Of a stretch of DNA of 15,779 nt, positions 1 through 8,458 are shown one piece after another. Source of the stretch: Pseudomonadota bacterium (GTDB lineage: Bacteria; Pseudomonadota; Alphaproteobacteria; Rhizobiales; Rhizobiaceae); NCBI GenBank assembly GCA_023433855.1, contig JAEYTV010000562.1:1-15779 (forward strand), read 5' to 3'. The first letter of the stretch is position 1, and each line of letters begins with the position of its first letter. The notes beneath the pieces were generated by a model. It saw nothing but the letters and a program-made list of their open reading frames with translations. It searched no databases and was not told the DNA's origin. A program made the translations under genes and the position numbers.

Positions 1-315
1 CTTTTGGTCACTCTCAACAATGCCGGTTTCGACACCATCCAGGCCGAGGATGGCGTGGAGGGACTCGAGGTCCTGGACGACGCGAACCCTGACGGCATCG
101 TGACGGACATCAACATGCCGCGGCTCGACGGGTTCGGCTTCATCGAAGGGGTACGGCGTAACGAGAAATATCGTGCGGTGCCCATCCTCGTCCTGACGAC
201 TGAAAGCGATCAGGAAAAGAAGAACCGCGCCCGTCAGGCCGGTGCGACCGGCTGGATCGTCAAGCCATTTGATCCCGCCAAACTCATCGACGCGATCGAG
301 CGTGTAACCGCCTGA
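1..315 (+). CDS. cheY1: Chemotaxis response regulator CheY1 (5' end cut off by the window)
   Basis: Single-domain receiver protein that takes phosphate from CheA. The reading frame is open from base 1 (Leu-Leu-Val-Thr), so the TTG at 4 is not a real start; roughly 18 N-terminal residues, including the acidic pair, lie outside the window. Visible in the 104-residue fragment: the phospho-acceptor Asp at fragment residue 36 in VTDINMPRLDG, the switch Thr in LVLTTES and the invariant Lys in IVKPFD. Near-complete family length (about 121 aa) if the missing part is added. It lies 16 nt upstream of cheA, the position of cheY1 in rhizobial che operons. In S. meliloti CheY1 acts as a phosphate sink that drains CheY2-P through CheA instead of a CheZ phosphatase; applying that role here is inference from synteny and similarity. 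Confidence 0.95.
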   Translation, partial: LLVTLNNAGFDTIQAEDGVEGLEVLDDANPDGIVTDINMPRLDGFGFIEGVRRNEKYRAVPILVLTTESDQEKKNRARQAGATGWIVKPFDPAKLIDAIERVTA

Positions 316-331
316 GCCAGGAATATTTCCG

Positions 332-2599
332 ATGGATATGAACGAAATCAAAGAGATCTTCTTCCAAGAGTGCGAAGAGCAACTCGCTGAACTGGAATCG
401 GGTCTTCTCAAGCTGAATGACGGGGACCGCGACCCCGAGACGGTCAACGCCGTCTTTCGCGCTGTTCATTCCATCAAGGGCGGTGCGGGTGCTTTCGGTC
501 TGGATGACCTCGTCTCCTTCGCTCATGTCTTCGAGACGACGCTTGACTGCGTCCGGTCGGGCAAGCTCGATCCCGGCCAGGACGTGCTGAAGGTGATGCT
601 GAAATCTGCGGACGTGCTTGCTGACCTCGTCAGTGCTTCGCGCGACGGCGGTGGCGTAGATGCATCGAGGACCCGGGGACTGGTCAAGGAGCTTGAAGCC
701 CTGGCCCATGGCGATCTTCCAGCCGCAGCCGGTGGGGCTCCGAAGACGGCTGCCAAACCCGCGGAACCGACGGTTTCAGTGCCACAACCCGTCCCTCCCG
801 CTCCGACGGACGACAGCGGCTTCCAGCCGATCCCGTTTACCTTTGACGCCTTTGACGAGGGCGAGGATCCCGCGATGGAAGGATCCGTCTACGAGATCGT
901 TTTCACGCCCCGTCGGGCGCTTTATTCGAAGGGCAACGAGGCGGCGCTCCTTTTGCGTGACCTCTCCCGCCTCGGTGAGATGAGTATCGCGTGCGATACC
1001 GACGCGTTGCCGCCGCTCGACAAGATGGACCCGGAAGAATCCTACTTCGGATGGAAGATCTCGCTGAAAACAACCAGGAGCGAGGAAGATATACGCGCGG
1101 TCTTTGAGTTCGCGGAATGGGACTGCGATCTCGAAGTCAAGCTGGCCGAAGAAGCCGCTCCCGCTGATGAACTGCCGATGATCCCGGTGCCGTTCGACCT
1201 CTCGATCCTCGACGATTCCGCGCAAGGCGCGGAAGAGGAGAAGCATCTCGAGCCCGCGGGCGAGGACGTTGTCGCCGCTGCCGTGTCTGCCGCAGAAACC
1301 GCGGTCGGTATATCCGCCGCTGCAGCGCGTGCCGTTGAAAGGAAGGAAGCCGCAGCCTCCGCCTCCGCGCAGAACAGCGCTGCCGCGACCGCCGGGCAGA
1401 CCATCCGCGTTGATCTTGATCGCGTCGACCGCCTGATCAACCTGGTAGGCGAACTGGTCATCAATCAGGCGATGCTCTCGCAAAGCGTCATAGAAAACGA
1501 GACGGGCGGCGCATCCTCGATCAACATGGGTCTGGAAGAGCTCCAGCAGCTTACCCGGGAGATCCAGGACTCCGTCATGGCCATCCGGGCCCAGCCGGTC
1601 AAACCGGTATTCCAGCGCATGTCACGGATTGTGCGGGAAGTGGCCGACATGGTCGGCAAGCAAATCCGCCTGGTGACCGAGGGTGAAAATACCGAAGTGG
1701 ACAAGACGGTGATCGACAAGCTTGCCGAGCCGCTGACCCATATGATCCGCAACGCGGTCGACCACGGGATCGAGACGCCCGAAAAGCGCGAAGCCGCCGG
1801 CAAGAACCCGGAAGGCACGGTGAAGCTGACAGCCAAGCACCGTTCAGGCCGTATCCTGATCGAGCTGCAGGACGACGGCGCGGGCATCAATCGCGAGCGC
1901 GTCCGGCAGAAGGCCATCGACAACGATCTCATTGCCGCCGACGCCAACCTCTCCGACGACGAGATCGACAACCTCATCTTCATGCCCGGCTTTTCGACCG
2001 CCGATAAGATATCCGACATTTCCGGCCGCGGCGTCGGAATGGACGTCGTCAAGCGGTCGATCCAGGCGCTAGGCGGTCGCATCTCGATTTCGTCGCGACC
2101 GGGACAAGGCTCGACCTTTACGATGAGCCTGCCGCTGACGCTCGCCGTCCTCGACGGCATGGTGGTGACCGTCGCCGGCCAGACCCTCGTCGTGCCGCTC
2201 ACCGCGATCGTAGAAACCCTCCAGCCGGAAGCCTCGTCGATCCATTCCTTCGGCGCGACGCAGCGGTTGATCTCGATCCGTAACTCCTTCTGCCCTCTCG
2301 TGGATGTTGGCCGGATCCTCAATTTCCGCGCCAGCCAGGCTAACCCCGTTGAGGGCGTCGCGCTCCTGGTTGAATCGGAGGGTGGCGGTCAGCGCGCGCT
2401 GATGGTGGATGCCATCCAAGGGCAGCGGCAGGTGGTCATCAAATCACTTGAGGCAAACTACACGCATGTCCCGGGAATTGCAGCCGCGACCATTCTCGGT
2501 GACGGCCGCGTTGCTCTCATCCTCGATGTGGATGCGGTGGTTGCAGCCTCTCGCGGCCAGTCGCTGAAACCTGAAATGTCACTGGCAGCCACGGGTTAA
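332..2599 (+). CDS. cheA: Chemotaxis sensor histidine kinase CheA
   Basis: Cytoplasmic kinase coupled to chemoreceptors by CheW; autophosphorylates and passes phosphate to CheY1, CheY2 and CheB. The 755-aa product shows the full CheA order: Hpt/P1 (about 1-105) with His46 in HSIKGGAGAFG; a response-regulator-binding P2 region (about 183-270); an Ala-rich linker (about 300-350); P3 dimerisation helix beginning near residue 357 (TIRVDLDRVDR); P4 ATPase with N-box Asn474 (RNAVDHG), G1 box DDGAGI at 514-519 and G2 box GRGVGMD at 565-571; CheW-like P5 (about 607-745). No key residue is missing. ATG 332 is 16 nt after cheY1 with a CAGGA-type ribosome site at 318-323; an in-frame ATG at 338 is an alternative that changes only two residues. 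Second gene of the operon as seen here. Confidence 0.98.
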   Translation: MDMNEIKEIFFQECEEQLAELESGLLKLNDGDRDPETVNAVFRAVHSIKGGAGAFGLDDLVSFAHVFETTLDCVRSGKLDPGQDVLKVMLKSADVLADLVSASRDGGGVDASRTRGLVKELEALAHGDLPAAAGGAPKTAAKPAEPTVSVPQPVPPAPTDDSGFQPIPFTFDAFDEGEDPAMEGSVYEIVFTPRRALYSKGNEAALLLRDLSRLGEMSIACDTDALPPLDKMDPEESYFGWKISLKTTRSEEDIRAVFEFAEWDCDLEVKLAEEAAPADELPMIPVPFDLSILDDSAQGAEEEKHLEPAGEDVVAAAVSAAETAVGISAAAARAVERKEAAASASAQNSAAATAGQTIRVDLDRVDRLINLVGELVINQAMLSQSVIENETGGASSINMGLEELQQLTREIQDSVMAIRAQPVKPVFQRMSRIVREVADMVGKQIRLVTEGENTEVDKTVIDKLAEPLTHMIRNAVDHGIETPEKREAAGKNPEGTVKLTAKHRSGRILIELQDDGAGINRERVRQKAIDNDLIAADANLSDDEIDNLIFMPGFSTADKISDISGRGVGMDVVKRSIQALGGRISISSRPGQGSTFTMSLPLTLAVLDGMVVTVAGQTLVVPLTAIVETLQPEASSIHSFGATQRLISIRNSFCPLVDVGRILNFRASQANPVEGVALLVESEGGGQRALMVDAIQGQRQVVIKSLEANYTHVPGIAAATILGDGRVALILDVDAVVAASRGQSLKPEMSLAATG

Positions 2600-2615
2600 A
2601 AACGGATCAGCTAGT

Positions 2616-3083
2616 ATGTCGTATGCGGTGAAGAACGTTAGTCAGAGGAACCGGGAACTGATCGCCTTCCGCATCGGCGATCAGGAGTTTTGCGTGAACA
2701 TCATGTCCGTCCGGGAGATACGCGGATGGACACCGGCGACGCCGATGCCGCACGCCCCATCTTACGTGATTGGCATCATCAACCTGCGAGGCGCGGTTCT
2801 GCCGATCGTCGACCTGTCCGCGAGGCTCGGAATGCGGGAGGCCGAACCGACAGCCCGCCATGTGATCATCGTTGCCCAGGTGAAGAGCCGCACGGTGGGC
2901 CTGCTGGTGGAGGCTGTTTCCGATATCCTTACGATTACCGACGAGAATATCCAGCCGGTACCGGAGGTTTCCTCCGATCTCGAGAAACAGTATGCCCGGG
3001 GGATACTCGCCATCGACACGCGCATGATCTGCATGATCGAGCTTGGGGCGCTGTTCCCCGAAAGCGAGAGTGAAGCTGCATGA
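2616..3083 (+). CDS. cheW: Chemotaxis coupling protein CheW
   Basis: Adaptor that links chemoreceptors to the P5 domain of CheA. The 155-aa product is one CheW domain covering almost the whole chain: the substrate strand ELIAFRIGDQEFCVNI near residues 14-29, the hallmark INLRGAVLPIVDLSARLG at 55-72, and VGLLVEAVSDIL near 94-105. ATG 2616 follows cheA by 16 nt; the ribosome site is weak (GGATCAG about 5 nt upstream). It overlaps cheR by 4 nt (ATGA), which suggests translational coupling. Rhizobia often have a second cheW elsewhere, so the numbering (cheW1 or cheW2) is left open. Confidence 0.97.
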   Translation: MSYAVKNVSQRNRELIAFRIGDQEFCVNIMSVREIRGWTPATPMPHAPSYVIGIINLRGAVLPIVDLSARLGMREAEPTARHVIIVAQVKSRTVGLLVEAVSDILTITDENIQPVPEVSSDLEKQYARGILAIDTRMICMIELGALFPESESEAA

Positions 3084-3988
3084 AAGCACTAAGCGCCATG
3101 GAAAGCCGGCAAATGCCGGATGACGTGCTCGCAAATGGCGAATATCCGCTGACGCGCCGCGATCTCACCGATATCGCGGCGATGATCTATGCCGACGCCG
3201 GGATCTACCTGAATGATTCAAAGGCATCGCTCGTCTATTCCCGCCTGTCCAAGCACATACGGGCACTAGGCCTGCGTGGCTTCAGGGATTACTGCGCCCT
3301 GGTGGCTTCTCCCGAGGGCGCTTCGGCGCGGCGCGAGATGCTCTCGCATCTGACGACGAACTTCACGCGCTTCTTCCGCGAGAACCATCATTTCGACCAT
3401 CTGCGTGACGATGTGCTGCCGGGTCTGATTAGCCGTGCCAAAAGCGGGGGCCGCGTCCGCATCTGGTCTGCCGCCTGTTCCGACGGCCAGGAACCCTATT
3501 CAATCGCGTTGACGGTGCTTGCCGCCTTCCCGAATGCCAGTGACTACGATCTGCGCATCCTCGCCACCGACATTGATCCGAAGATCCTCGCCGTGGCGCG
3601 CGCCGGGATCTATGACGAAGGGGCGCTGGAAAGCATGGCTCCTGCGATGCGCAAGCAGTGGTTCCGCGAAGTCGACATCAATGGACGCCGGAAGTTCCAG
3701 ATCGATGACCGGGCCAAGAAGCTCATCACTTTCAATGAACTGAACCTGATGGCGCAGTGGCCGTTCAAGGGCAGTTTCGATGTGATCTTCTGCCGCAACG
3801 TGGTGATCTATTTCGACGAGCCAACTCAGATGAAGATCTGGTCGCGGTTCGCCTCTCTGCTGCCCGAGGGGGGCCATCTTTATATCGGCCACTCCGAGAG
3901 GGTTTCGGGCGAGGCCAAGAACCTGTTCGATAACATCGGCATCACGACCTACCGTTATCTCGGCAAGACCTCGGGGAGGAGAGCATGA
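3080..3988 (+). CDS. cheR: Chemoreceptor glutamate methyltransferase CheR
   Basis: Uses S-adenosylmethionine to methylate receptor glutamates during adaptation. The 302-aa protein has the N-terminal helical CheR domain with [12 protein letters not shown] near 54-65 (receptor-contact helix) and [11 protein letters not shown] at 91-101, then the methyltransferase fold: motif [16 protein letters not shown] at 127-141, the SAM-contact acidic segment LATDID at 161-166, and [14 protein letters not shown] at 233-246. Length is typical and nothing is missing. ATG 3080 lies in the ATGA overlap with the cheW stop; Met7 is a weaker alternative. It overlaps cheB by 4 nt at its end, so the methylase and methylesterase are made together. 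Confidence 0.98.
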   Translation: MKALSAMESRQMPDDVLANGEYPLTRRDLTDIAAMIYADAGIYLNDSKASLVYSRLSKHIRALGLRGFRDYCALVASPEGASARREMLSHLTTNFTRFFRENHHFDHLRDDVLPGLISRAKSGGRVRIWSAACSDGQEPYSIALTVLAAFPNASDYDLRILATDIDPKILAVARAGIYDEGALESMAPAMRKQWFREVDINGRRKFQIDDRAKKLITFNELNLMAQWPFKGSFDVIFCRNVVIYFDEPTQMKIWSRFASLLPEGGHLYIGHSERVSGEAKNLFDNIGITTYRYLGKTSGRRA

Positions 3989-5028
3989 GCGCTCCCGCAC
4001 GGGTTCTGGTCGTCGATGACTCGCCCACCATGCGAGGTCTGATCACGGCCGTTCTGAATTCGGATCCCGAGGTCAATGTGGTCGGCCAGGCGGGTGACGC
4101 AATGGAGGCGCGCGCAGCGATCAAGGAACTCGATCCAGACGTGGTCACCCTCGACATCGAGATGCCTAACATGAATGGGCTGGAGTTCCTCGAGAAGATC
4201 ATGCGCCTGAGGCCGATGCCTGTTATCATGGTGTCGACCATGACGCATCACGGCGCCAATGCAACGCTCGCCGCGCTTGAGATCGGCGCGTTCGACTGCG
4301 TCGGCAAGCCGGCTATAGGTGACACGCGGCCATTCGTGGATCTGGCTGAAAAGGTCAAAGCCGCCGCCCGCTCCAGTCATCGCAGAAATGTCCTGGAGCC
4401 TGAGCCCGTATCCGCGCCGGCGCCGGCCGCCGAGTATCGCGTCGGCCGGAAAGTCGTGGCGATCGGTTCATCGACCGGCGGCGTGGAAGCACTGATCGCA
4501 GTACTCCAGAAGTTTCCGCAAAACTGCCCGCCGACGGTCATCACTCAACACATGCCCCCGTCGTTTACCAAAAGTTTTGCTGAACGGCTTAATCGTATCT
4601 GCACTCCTGTTGTGCAGGAAGCAACCGACGGTGCGCGGCTTGAGATCGGCAGGATCTATCTCGCGCCCGGTGGCGAACGGCACTTGCAGGTCGTCAATCC
4701 CTCGGCGCCGTGTTGTAGGCTGGCCGGGGGAGGGCCGGTGAATGGCCATCGGCCTTCGGTCGATGTCCTCTTCGAATCGGTGGCCGCTCTGGCCGGCCGC
4801 AATGCTGTGGGAGTTATCCTGACCGGCATGGGTCGCGACGGCGCCTCCGGTCTGCTGAAGATGCGCGACGCTGGTGCGCGCACGATCGGGCAGAACGAGA
4901 AGACCTGCGTGGTCTATGGCATGCCGAGGGTTGCCTATGAGATCGGAGCCGTCGAGCAGCAATTGCCGCTCGGTTCCATTGGAGAAGAAGTGTTGAAGTT
5001 AACTGCTGCCCGAAAAGAAGGTGCCTAA
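3985..5028 (+). CDS. cheB: Protein-glutamate methylesterase/glutaminase CheB
   Basis: Removes methyl groups from receptors (and may deamidate glutamines) when phosphorylated by CheA. The 347-aa product joins an N-terminal receiver domain (DD at 11-12, phospho-Asp57 in VVTLDIEMP, Lys in VGKPA) by a Pro/Ala linker near 138-150 to a C-terminal esterase. The catalytic triad is visible: Ser162/163 in AIGSSTGG, His189 in TQHMPPSF, Asp285 in [12 protein letters not shown] 3985 overlaps the cheR stop by 4 nt; a purine-rich GGGGAGGAGAG stretch at 3973-3983 makes a strong ribosome site inside cheR. The stop at 5026-5028 is 1 nt from the chosen cheY2 start. Confidence 0.98.
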   Translation: MSAPARVLVVDDSPTMRGLITAVLNSDPEVNVVGQAGDAMEARAAIKELDPDVVTLDIEMPNMNGLEFLEKIMRLRPMPVIMVSTMTHHGANATLAALEIGAFDCVGKPAIGDTRPFVDLAEKVKAAARSSHRRNVLEPEPVSAPAPAAEYRVGRKVVAIGSSTGGVEALIAVLQKFPQNCPPTVITQHMPPSFTKSFAERLNRICTPVVQEATDGARLEIGRIYLAPGGERHLQVVNPSAPCCRLAGGGPVNGHRPSVDVLFESVAALAGRNAVGVILTGMGRDGASGLLKMRDAGARTIGQNEKTCVVYGMPRVAYEIGAVEQQLPLGSIGEEVLKLTAARKEGA

Positions 5029-5029
5029 A

Positions 5030-5419
5030 ATGTCTCTCGCTGAAAAAATCAAAGTTCTGATCGTTGACGATCAGGTGACCAGCCGTCTGCTGCTCAGCGA
5101 AGCCCTGATCCAGCTCGGCTTCAAGCAGATCACTGCGGCCGGCGACGGAGAGCAGGGCATGAAGATCATGACGGAGCAGCCGCATCATCTGGTCATCTCC
5201 GACTTCAACATGCCGAAGATGGACGGGATCAATTTCCTCCAGGCGGTGCGGAGCAATCCGAACACCAAGAAGGCTGCCTTCATCATTCTCACTGCGCAGG
5301 GTGACCGGGCGCTGGTGCAGAAGGCAGCCCAGCTTGGGGCCAACAACGTTCTCGCCAAACCGTTCACCATCGAGAAGATGAAGGCTGCCATCGAAGCCGT
5401 GTTTGGAGCGCTGAAATGA
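5030..5419 (+). CDS. cheY2: Chemotaxis response regulator CheY2 (main motor effector by family knowledge)
   Basis: Single receiver domain, 129 aa from ATG 5030. A GTG at 5021 is in frame but would add only three residues and overlap cheB; ATG 5030 has an AGAAGG ribosome site about 6 nt upstream and fits known rhizobial CheY2 length. Conserved residues: acidic pair Asp13-Asp14 (VLIVDDQ), phospho-Asp58 ([12 protein letters not shown]), Thr in IILTAQGD and Lys in VLAKPFT. In S. meliloti CheY2-P binds the motor and slows rotation, while CheY1 drains phosphate; that this copy does the same is inference from similarity and gene order. It overlaps cheD by 4 nt. Confidence 0.96.
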   Translation: MSLAEKIKVLIVDDQVTSRLLLSEALIQLGFKQITAAGDGEQGMKIMTEQPHHLVISDFNMPKMDGINFLQAVRSNPNTKKAAFIILTAQGDRALVQKAAQLGANNVLAKPFTIEKMKAAIEAVFGALK

Positions 5420-5973
5420 ATGATGCCGCCGCAGCCAGGCGTGTCCATATCATCCAGGGCGAATACAAGGTCGTCAACGACCCCAATGTCGTCCTGTCGA
5501 CGATACTTGGCTCCTGCGTGGCGGCATGTCTTCGCGACCCGGTTGCTGGTGTCGGCGGCATGAACCATTTCCTGTTGCCGGGCTCCGGCGGATCCCTATC
5601 GAGCGGAGGCGATGCCACCCGCTACGGGGTGCATCTGATGGAGCTTCTCATCAACGGCTTGTTGAAGCAGGGCGCGAGGCGCGATCGTCTGGAGGCGAAG
5701 GTATTTGGCGGCGCCAAGACGATCGCAAGCTTTTCGAACGTAGGCGAGCAGAATGTGGCATTCGCGATGCAGTTTCTGAAGGATGAAGGCATTCCTGTCG
5801 TCGGGTCCTCTACCGGCGGCGAACACGGCCGCAAGCTTGAATACTGGCCTGTCAGCGGCCGGGCGAGGCAGTACCCGCTGACGGGCGCAGAAACACAGAG
5901 GACGGTAGCGCTGGAAGCACGTCCCGTCCGCACGGCGCCCAAACCTGTCGAAAGCTCCATTGAATTCTTCTGA
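5416..5973 (+). CDS. cheD: Chemoreceptor glutamine deamidase CheD
   Basis: Deamidates specific receptor glutamines to glutamates, setting receptor signalling state. The 185-aa product has the CheD fold markers: [11 protein letters not shown] with likely catalytic Cys34, and GGMNHFLLP with His51, 17 residues after the Cys as in Thermotoga CheD; the Ser/Thr at 28-29 sits where the third catalytic residue is expected. An RYG motif near 71-73 and the KVFGGAKT segment near 95-102 are also typical. The C-terminus after about residue 160 looks like a flexible tail ending SSIEFF. ATG 5416 lies in an ATGA overlap with cheY2, and the stop shares one base with the cheT ATG (TGATG). Confidence 0.96.
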   Translation: MNDAAAARRVHIIQGEYKVVNDPNVVLSTILGSCVAACLRDPVAGVGGMNHFLLPGSGGSLSSGGDATRYGVHLMELLINGLLKQGARRDRLEAKVFGGAKTIASFSNVGEQNVAFAMQFLKDEGIPVVGSSTGGEHGRKLEYWPVSGRARQYPLTGAETQRTVALEARPVRTAPKPVESSIEFF

Positions 5974-6374
5974 TGACTGGGACACCCATGCCGAACACTG
6001 CCGAGTTGCCGGGTGCTTCCGAAGCATCGCTTCCTGAAATCCTGATGCGGCTGGTCTCCGAGTTGCATGACATCGCGTATCTTATCGAGCGCGTGGAGCC
6101 GCAACTCATCGACTTGGGTGGAATGGCGATACTGGAGTCGCCCGAGAGCATTAAGGTGATCCAGGGTATCGACCTGGCGGTGCAGAAGGTCCGAGGTGTC
6201 GCCGAGTTCGTCGACACCATCACCGCCACCATTCCCGACAGCTGGACGGTTGATATTTCGACGGCACTCAGCCTGGTGAAGCTTGCCGAGATGCAGAAGA
6301 CCCTTGCGACCGGGTTGCGTCATGGCCACTCGCAGCCGCTGAGCAAGGCCGCGGGTGACTTCGATCTCTTCTGA
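5973..6374 (+). CDS. cheT: Rhizobial chemotaxis accessory protein CheT (CheZ-like DxxxQ motif)
   Basis: Last gene of the rhizobial che operon (once called orf10). The 133-aa product is predicted mostly helical, with a long helix holding DLAVQ at Asp67-Gln71; this fits the DxxxQ active-site pattern of CheZ-type phosphatases of CheY-P. From memory, work on S. meliloti CheT reports a role in chemotaxis and contact with CheR rather than clear phosphatase action; I cannot check this here. The chain ends AAGDFDLF, an acidic-aromatic tail (see findings). ATG 5973 overlaps the cheD stop by one base; Met6 at 5988 is an alternative. No terminator follows directly, so transcription may run on into fliF. 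Confidence 0.85.
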   Translation: MTGTPMPNTAELPGASEASLPEILMRLVSELHDIAYLIERVEPQLIDLGGMAILESPESIKVIQGIDLAVQKVRGVAEFVDTITATIPDSWTVDISTALSLVKLAEMQKTLATGLRHGHSQPLSKAAGDFDLF

Positions 6375-6535
6375 AGTCGTCGCTCGGGCACCCTCAAGGA
6401 CAATCTTCTTTCCCGTTTCCAAAAGTTGCGCGACATCGTGAAACAATCACCCGCGCGAAACGCTCGCACAAGCTTCGCTTTCTAGGGTGGCGCCCGGGCA
6501 GAAGCTCTTTATGCGTGTTTGGCGATGGGAACAGA
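6375..6535 (+). other. cheT-fliF intergenic region
   Basis: 161 nt without a gene. I see no intrinsic terminator after cheT and no convincing sigma-factor box. There is a small dyad GTGA-AACAA-TCAC at 6438-6450, flanked by related GTTGCGCG (6425-6432) and inverted CGCGAAAC (6454-6461) elements. It may hold a promoter for fliF, which in S. meliloti belongs to the flagellar class rather than simply to the che operon, but this is not shown by the sequence. A GGGA ribosome site at 6527-6530 serves fliF. Confidence 0.4.
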
Positions 6536-8206
6536 ATGAATCTGTTGGCTCAATTTTCACCGATTTTCAGTAACTTGGCGGCTCTTGGCCAGAGGCGGCT
6601 TATCGCGTTGGGCGTAGTTGGGGCCGTAGCGGTTGGCATCGTGCTTGCTGCGGCAATCTTTGTGAACAAGCCCGCTTATGAAACCCTCTATGTCAATCTG
6701 GATACCGGCGATCTGAACCAGGTCACCATGGCGCTCGCAGAGGCCAATATGCCCTTCGAGGTTGGTGCTGACGGCGGCAGCCTGCGGGTGCCGGTAGGCA
6801 CCACAGGCAAGGCTCGTCTGCTGCTGGCCGAGCGTGGGCTGCCGAACAGCACCAATGCAGGCTACGAACTCTTCGACAACGTCGGTTCGCTTGGTCTGAC
6901 CTCCTTCATGCAGGAGGTCACACGCGTTCGCGCACTGGAGGGAGAAATCTCCCGATCGATCCAGCAGATCAACGGAGTTTCAGCCGCACGCGTTCATATC
7001 GTAATGCCCGACGTCGGTAATTTCCGGCGCGGAGAGCAGAAACCCACTGCTTCTGTGATGATCCGTGCAAGCGCCGCTGCGGGCCGCAAGGCCGCTTCAT
7101 CGATCCGCCACCTGGTCGCCTCGGCGGTGCCAGGGCTCGATGTGGACGATGTCACAATTCTCGATTCCACGGGCCAACTCCTGGCATCGGGCGACGAGAT
7201 GGGCGGTGAGTTGAACAAGTCGCTGAGCATCGTTCAGAATGTTCAGCAGGAAATCGAAAGCAACATCGACAAGGCCCTGGCCCCCTTCCTGGGGATGGAC
7301 AACTTCCGCTCGAGCGTTACCGCCTCCCTTAATACCGACAGCCAGCAGATTCAGGAGACCGTATACGACCCGGAGTCACGCGTTGAACGGTCCGTCCGCA
7401 CGACCAGGGAGAATTCCAAGTCGCAGCAGACCCAGAACGACAATGCCGCGACCGTAGAGCAGAACGTGCCGCAGGCCGCGCCGGAGCAGGGCGGGCCCGT
7501 CGGTCCGCAATCCTCCGATCAATCCGACAAGCGCGAAGAGCAGACCAACTACGAGATCAATCAGAAGACCACCGCCACCGTCCGCAACGGCTATCAGATC
7601 GAGAAGGTCTCGATTGCGGTGGTCGTCAACCGCGGACGCATCGCCATGATGGTCGGAGAGCCTCTGGACCAGGCGAAGATAGATGCCTACCTCGCGGAGA
7701 TGCAGAAGATCGTGTCGTCGGCCGCAGGGATCAATGCCGAGCGCGGTGACGTTGTCACGCTGACCGCCATGGACTTTCTCGAAACGCAGCTTCTCGAAGA
7801 GGCAGCCGCCGGCCCGGGATTCATGGAGATGCTGAACCGCAATCTGGGTGGCATCATCAATTCGCTCGCTTTCCTCGCGGTCGCCTTCCTGGTTGTCTGG
7901 CTTGGCCTGCGGCCGCTCGTCCGGACCGTCAGCGGCTCGGACACTGCCAGCAACACCGCGGCGGACAGTGCGGGCATCGAATTGCCCGATTTTTCGCCGG
8001 CCGGAGGAAGCCCGGCACTCATGGACGGGTTCGGCGCCGACTTCGGCTTCGGCGGCTCGGACGACCTGCTGGGAGCGGACGAGGCAGATGGCTTCAACCG
8101 CCGCGTCAAGGAAGGTCCGGAAAAGCGTCTGGCCCGCATGGTCGAGATATCGGAAGAACGTGCGGCGAAGATTCTGCGCAAATGGGCAGTCGACCAGGCA
8201 GCCTGA
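6536..8206 (+). CDS. fliF: Flagellar MS-ring protein FliF
   Basis: Inner-membrane protein that forms the MS ring, the base on which C-ring and export gate assemble. From ATG 6536 the product is 556 aa. It has a cytoplasmic N-terminus, a first membrane helix at about 21-43, a YscJ/FliF ring-building domain with YETLYVNLDTGDLNQV near 48-63 and repeated ring-building motifs, a low-complexity Gln/Asn-rich stretch around 295-335, a second membrane helix at about 440-462, and a cytoplasmic tail whose last 35 residues (KRLARMVEISEERAAKIL) are the expected FliG-binding segment. I chose ATG 6536 over an in-frame GTG at 6515 because GGGA lies 5 nt upstream and the protein then starts MNLLAQF, as in rhizobial homologues. 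A strong terminator follows. Confidence 0.97.
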   Translation: MNLLAQFSPIFSNLAALGQRRLIALGVVGAVAVGIVLAAAIFVNKPAYETLYVNLDTGDLNQVTMALAEANMPFEVGADGGSLRVPVGTTGKARLLLAERGLPNSTNAGYELFDNVGSLGLTSFMQEVTRVRALEGEISRSIQQINGVSAARVHIVMPDVGNFRRGEQKPTASVMIRASAAAGRKAASSIRHLVASAVPGLDVDDVTILDSTGQLLASGDEMGGELNKSLSIVQNVQQEIESNIDKALAPFLGMDNFRSSVTASLNTDSQQIQETVYDPESRVERSVRTTRENSKSQQTQNDNAATVEQNVPQAAPEQGGPVGPQSSDQSDKREEQTNYEINQKTTATVRNGYQIEKVSIAVVVNRGRIAMMVGEPLDQAKIDAYLAEMQKIVSSAAGINAERGDVVTLTAMDFLETQLLEEAAAGPGFMEMLNRNLGGIINSLAFLAVAFLVVWLGLRPLVRTVSGSDTASNTAADSAGIELPDFSPAGGSPALMDGFGADFGFGGSDDLLGADEADGFNRRVKEGPEKRLARMVEISEERAAKILRKWAVDQAA

Positions 8207-8233
8207 ACCGACATCACAAAAAAATGATCAAAG

Positions 8234-8261
8234 GGGCCGGATCTGTTCCGGCCCTTTTTTT
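8234..8261 (+). terminator. Intrinsic terminator of fliF
   Basis: Perfect 8-bp GC-rich stem, GGGCCGGA (8234-8241) with TCCGGCCC (8247-8254), a 5-nt loop TCTGT, and a run of seven T (8255-8261). A-rich bases before the stem can pair with the T run and lengthen it. It begins 28 nt after the fliF stop and separates fliF from the visN leader. Confidence 0.93.
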
Positions 8262-8421
8262 GGTCTGCATTGCCACAGACTTGGCGCATTCATGTGAGCG
8301 GCGACTCGCCAATGGGCCGGGATTGACTCGGAAATCCGGTTTCCTGGCATGGTAATTCAGATCGTGTCTCCTACAATGACGATGATTCGTATATGGGTAC
8401 CGGAGGCACTCCGAAGGTGTC

Positions 8422-8447
8422 TTCCTGCGGTGCCGAACCCGCAGGAA
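8422..8447 (+). promoter_or_regulatory. Perfect 9-bp stem-loop just before a strong ribosome site
   Basis: TTCCTGCGG (8422-8430) and CCGCAGGAA (8439-8447) pair perfectly around an 8-nt loop. No T run follows, so it is not a standard terminator. The 3' arm ends one base before GGAGG (8449-8453), a consensus ribosome site that leads to ATG 8459. If transcribed, the hairpin could control access to that ribosome site or stabilise the visN leader; as DNA it could be an operator. Function is inferred only. Confidence 0.6.
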
Positions 8448-8458
8448 CGGAGGCGGTC

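Noticed and set aside
776..1483. 235-codon frame antisense to the cheA P2/linker region
   Set aside because: Shadow of the GC-rich linker; no recognisable domain or plausible start context.
1465..2322. 285-codon open frame antisense to cheA
   Set aside because: Ser/Arg-rich shadow of the cheA kinase domain with no recognisable family.
5622..6446. 274-codon frame antisense to cheD and cheT
   Set aside because: Overlaps two supported genes fully and has no family features; it merely lacks stops.
6511..6573. 20-codon ORF starting ATG 6511 and overlapping the fliF start
   Set aside because: Short, out of frame with fliF and without a good ribosome site; most likely chance.
8323..8377. TTGACT and TACAAT as a sigma-70 promoter for visN
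   Set aside because: The two elements are 43 nt apart, far from the usual 16-18, and neither has a good partner at the right distance.
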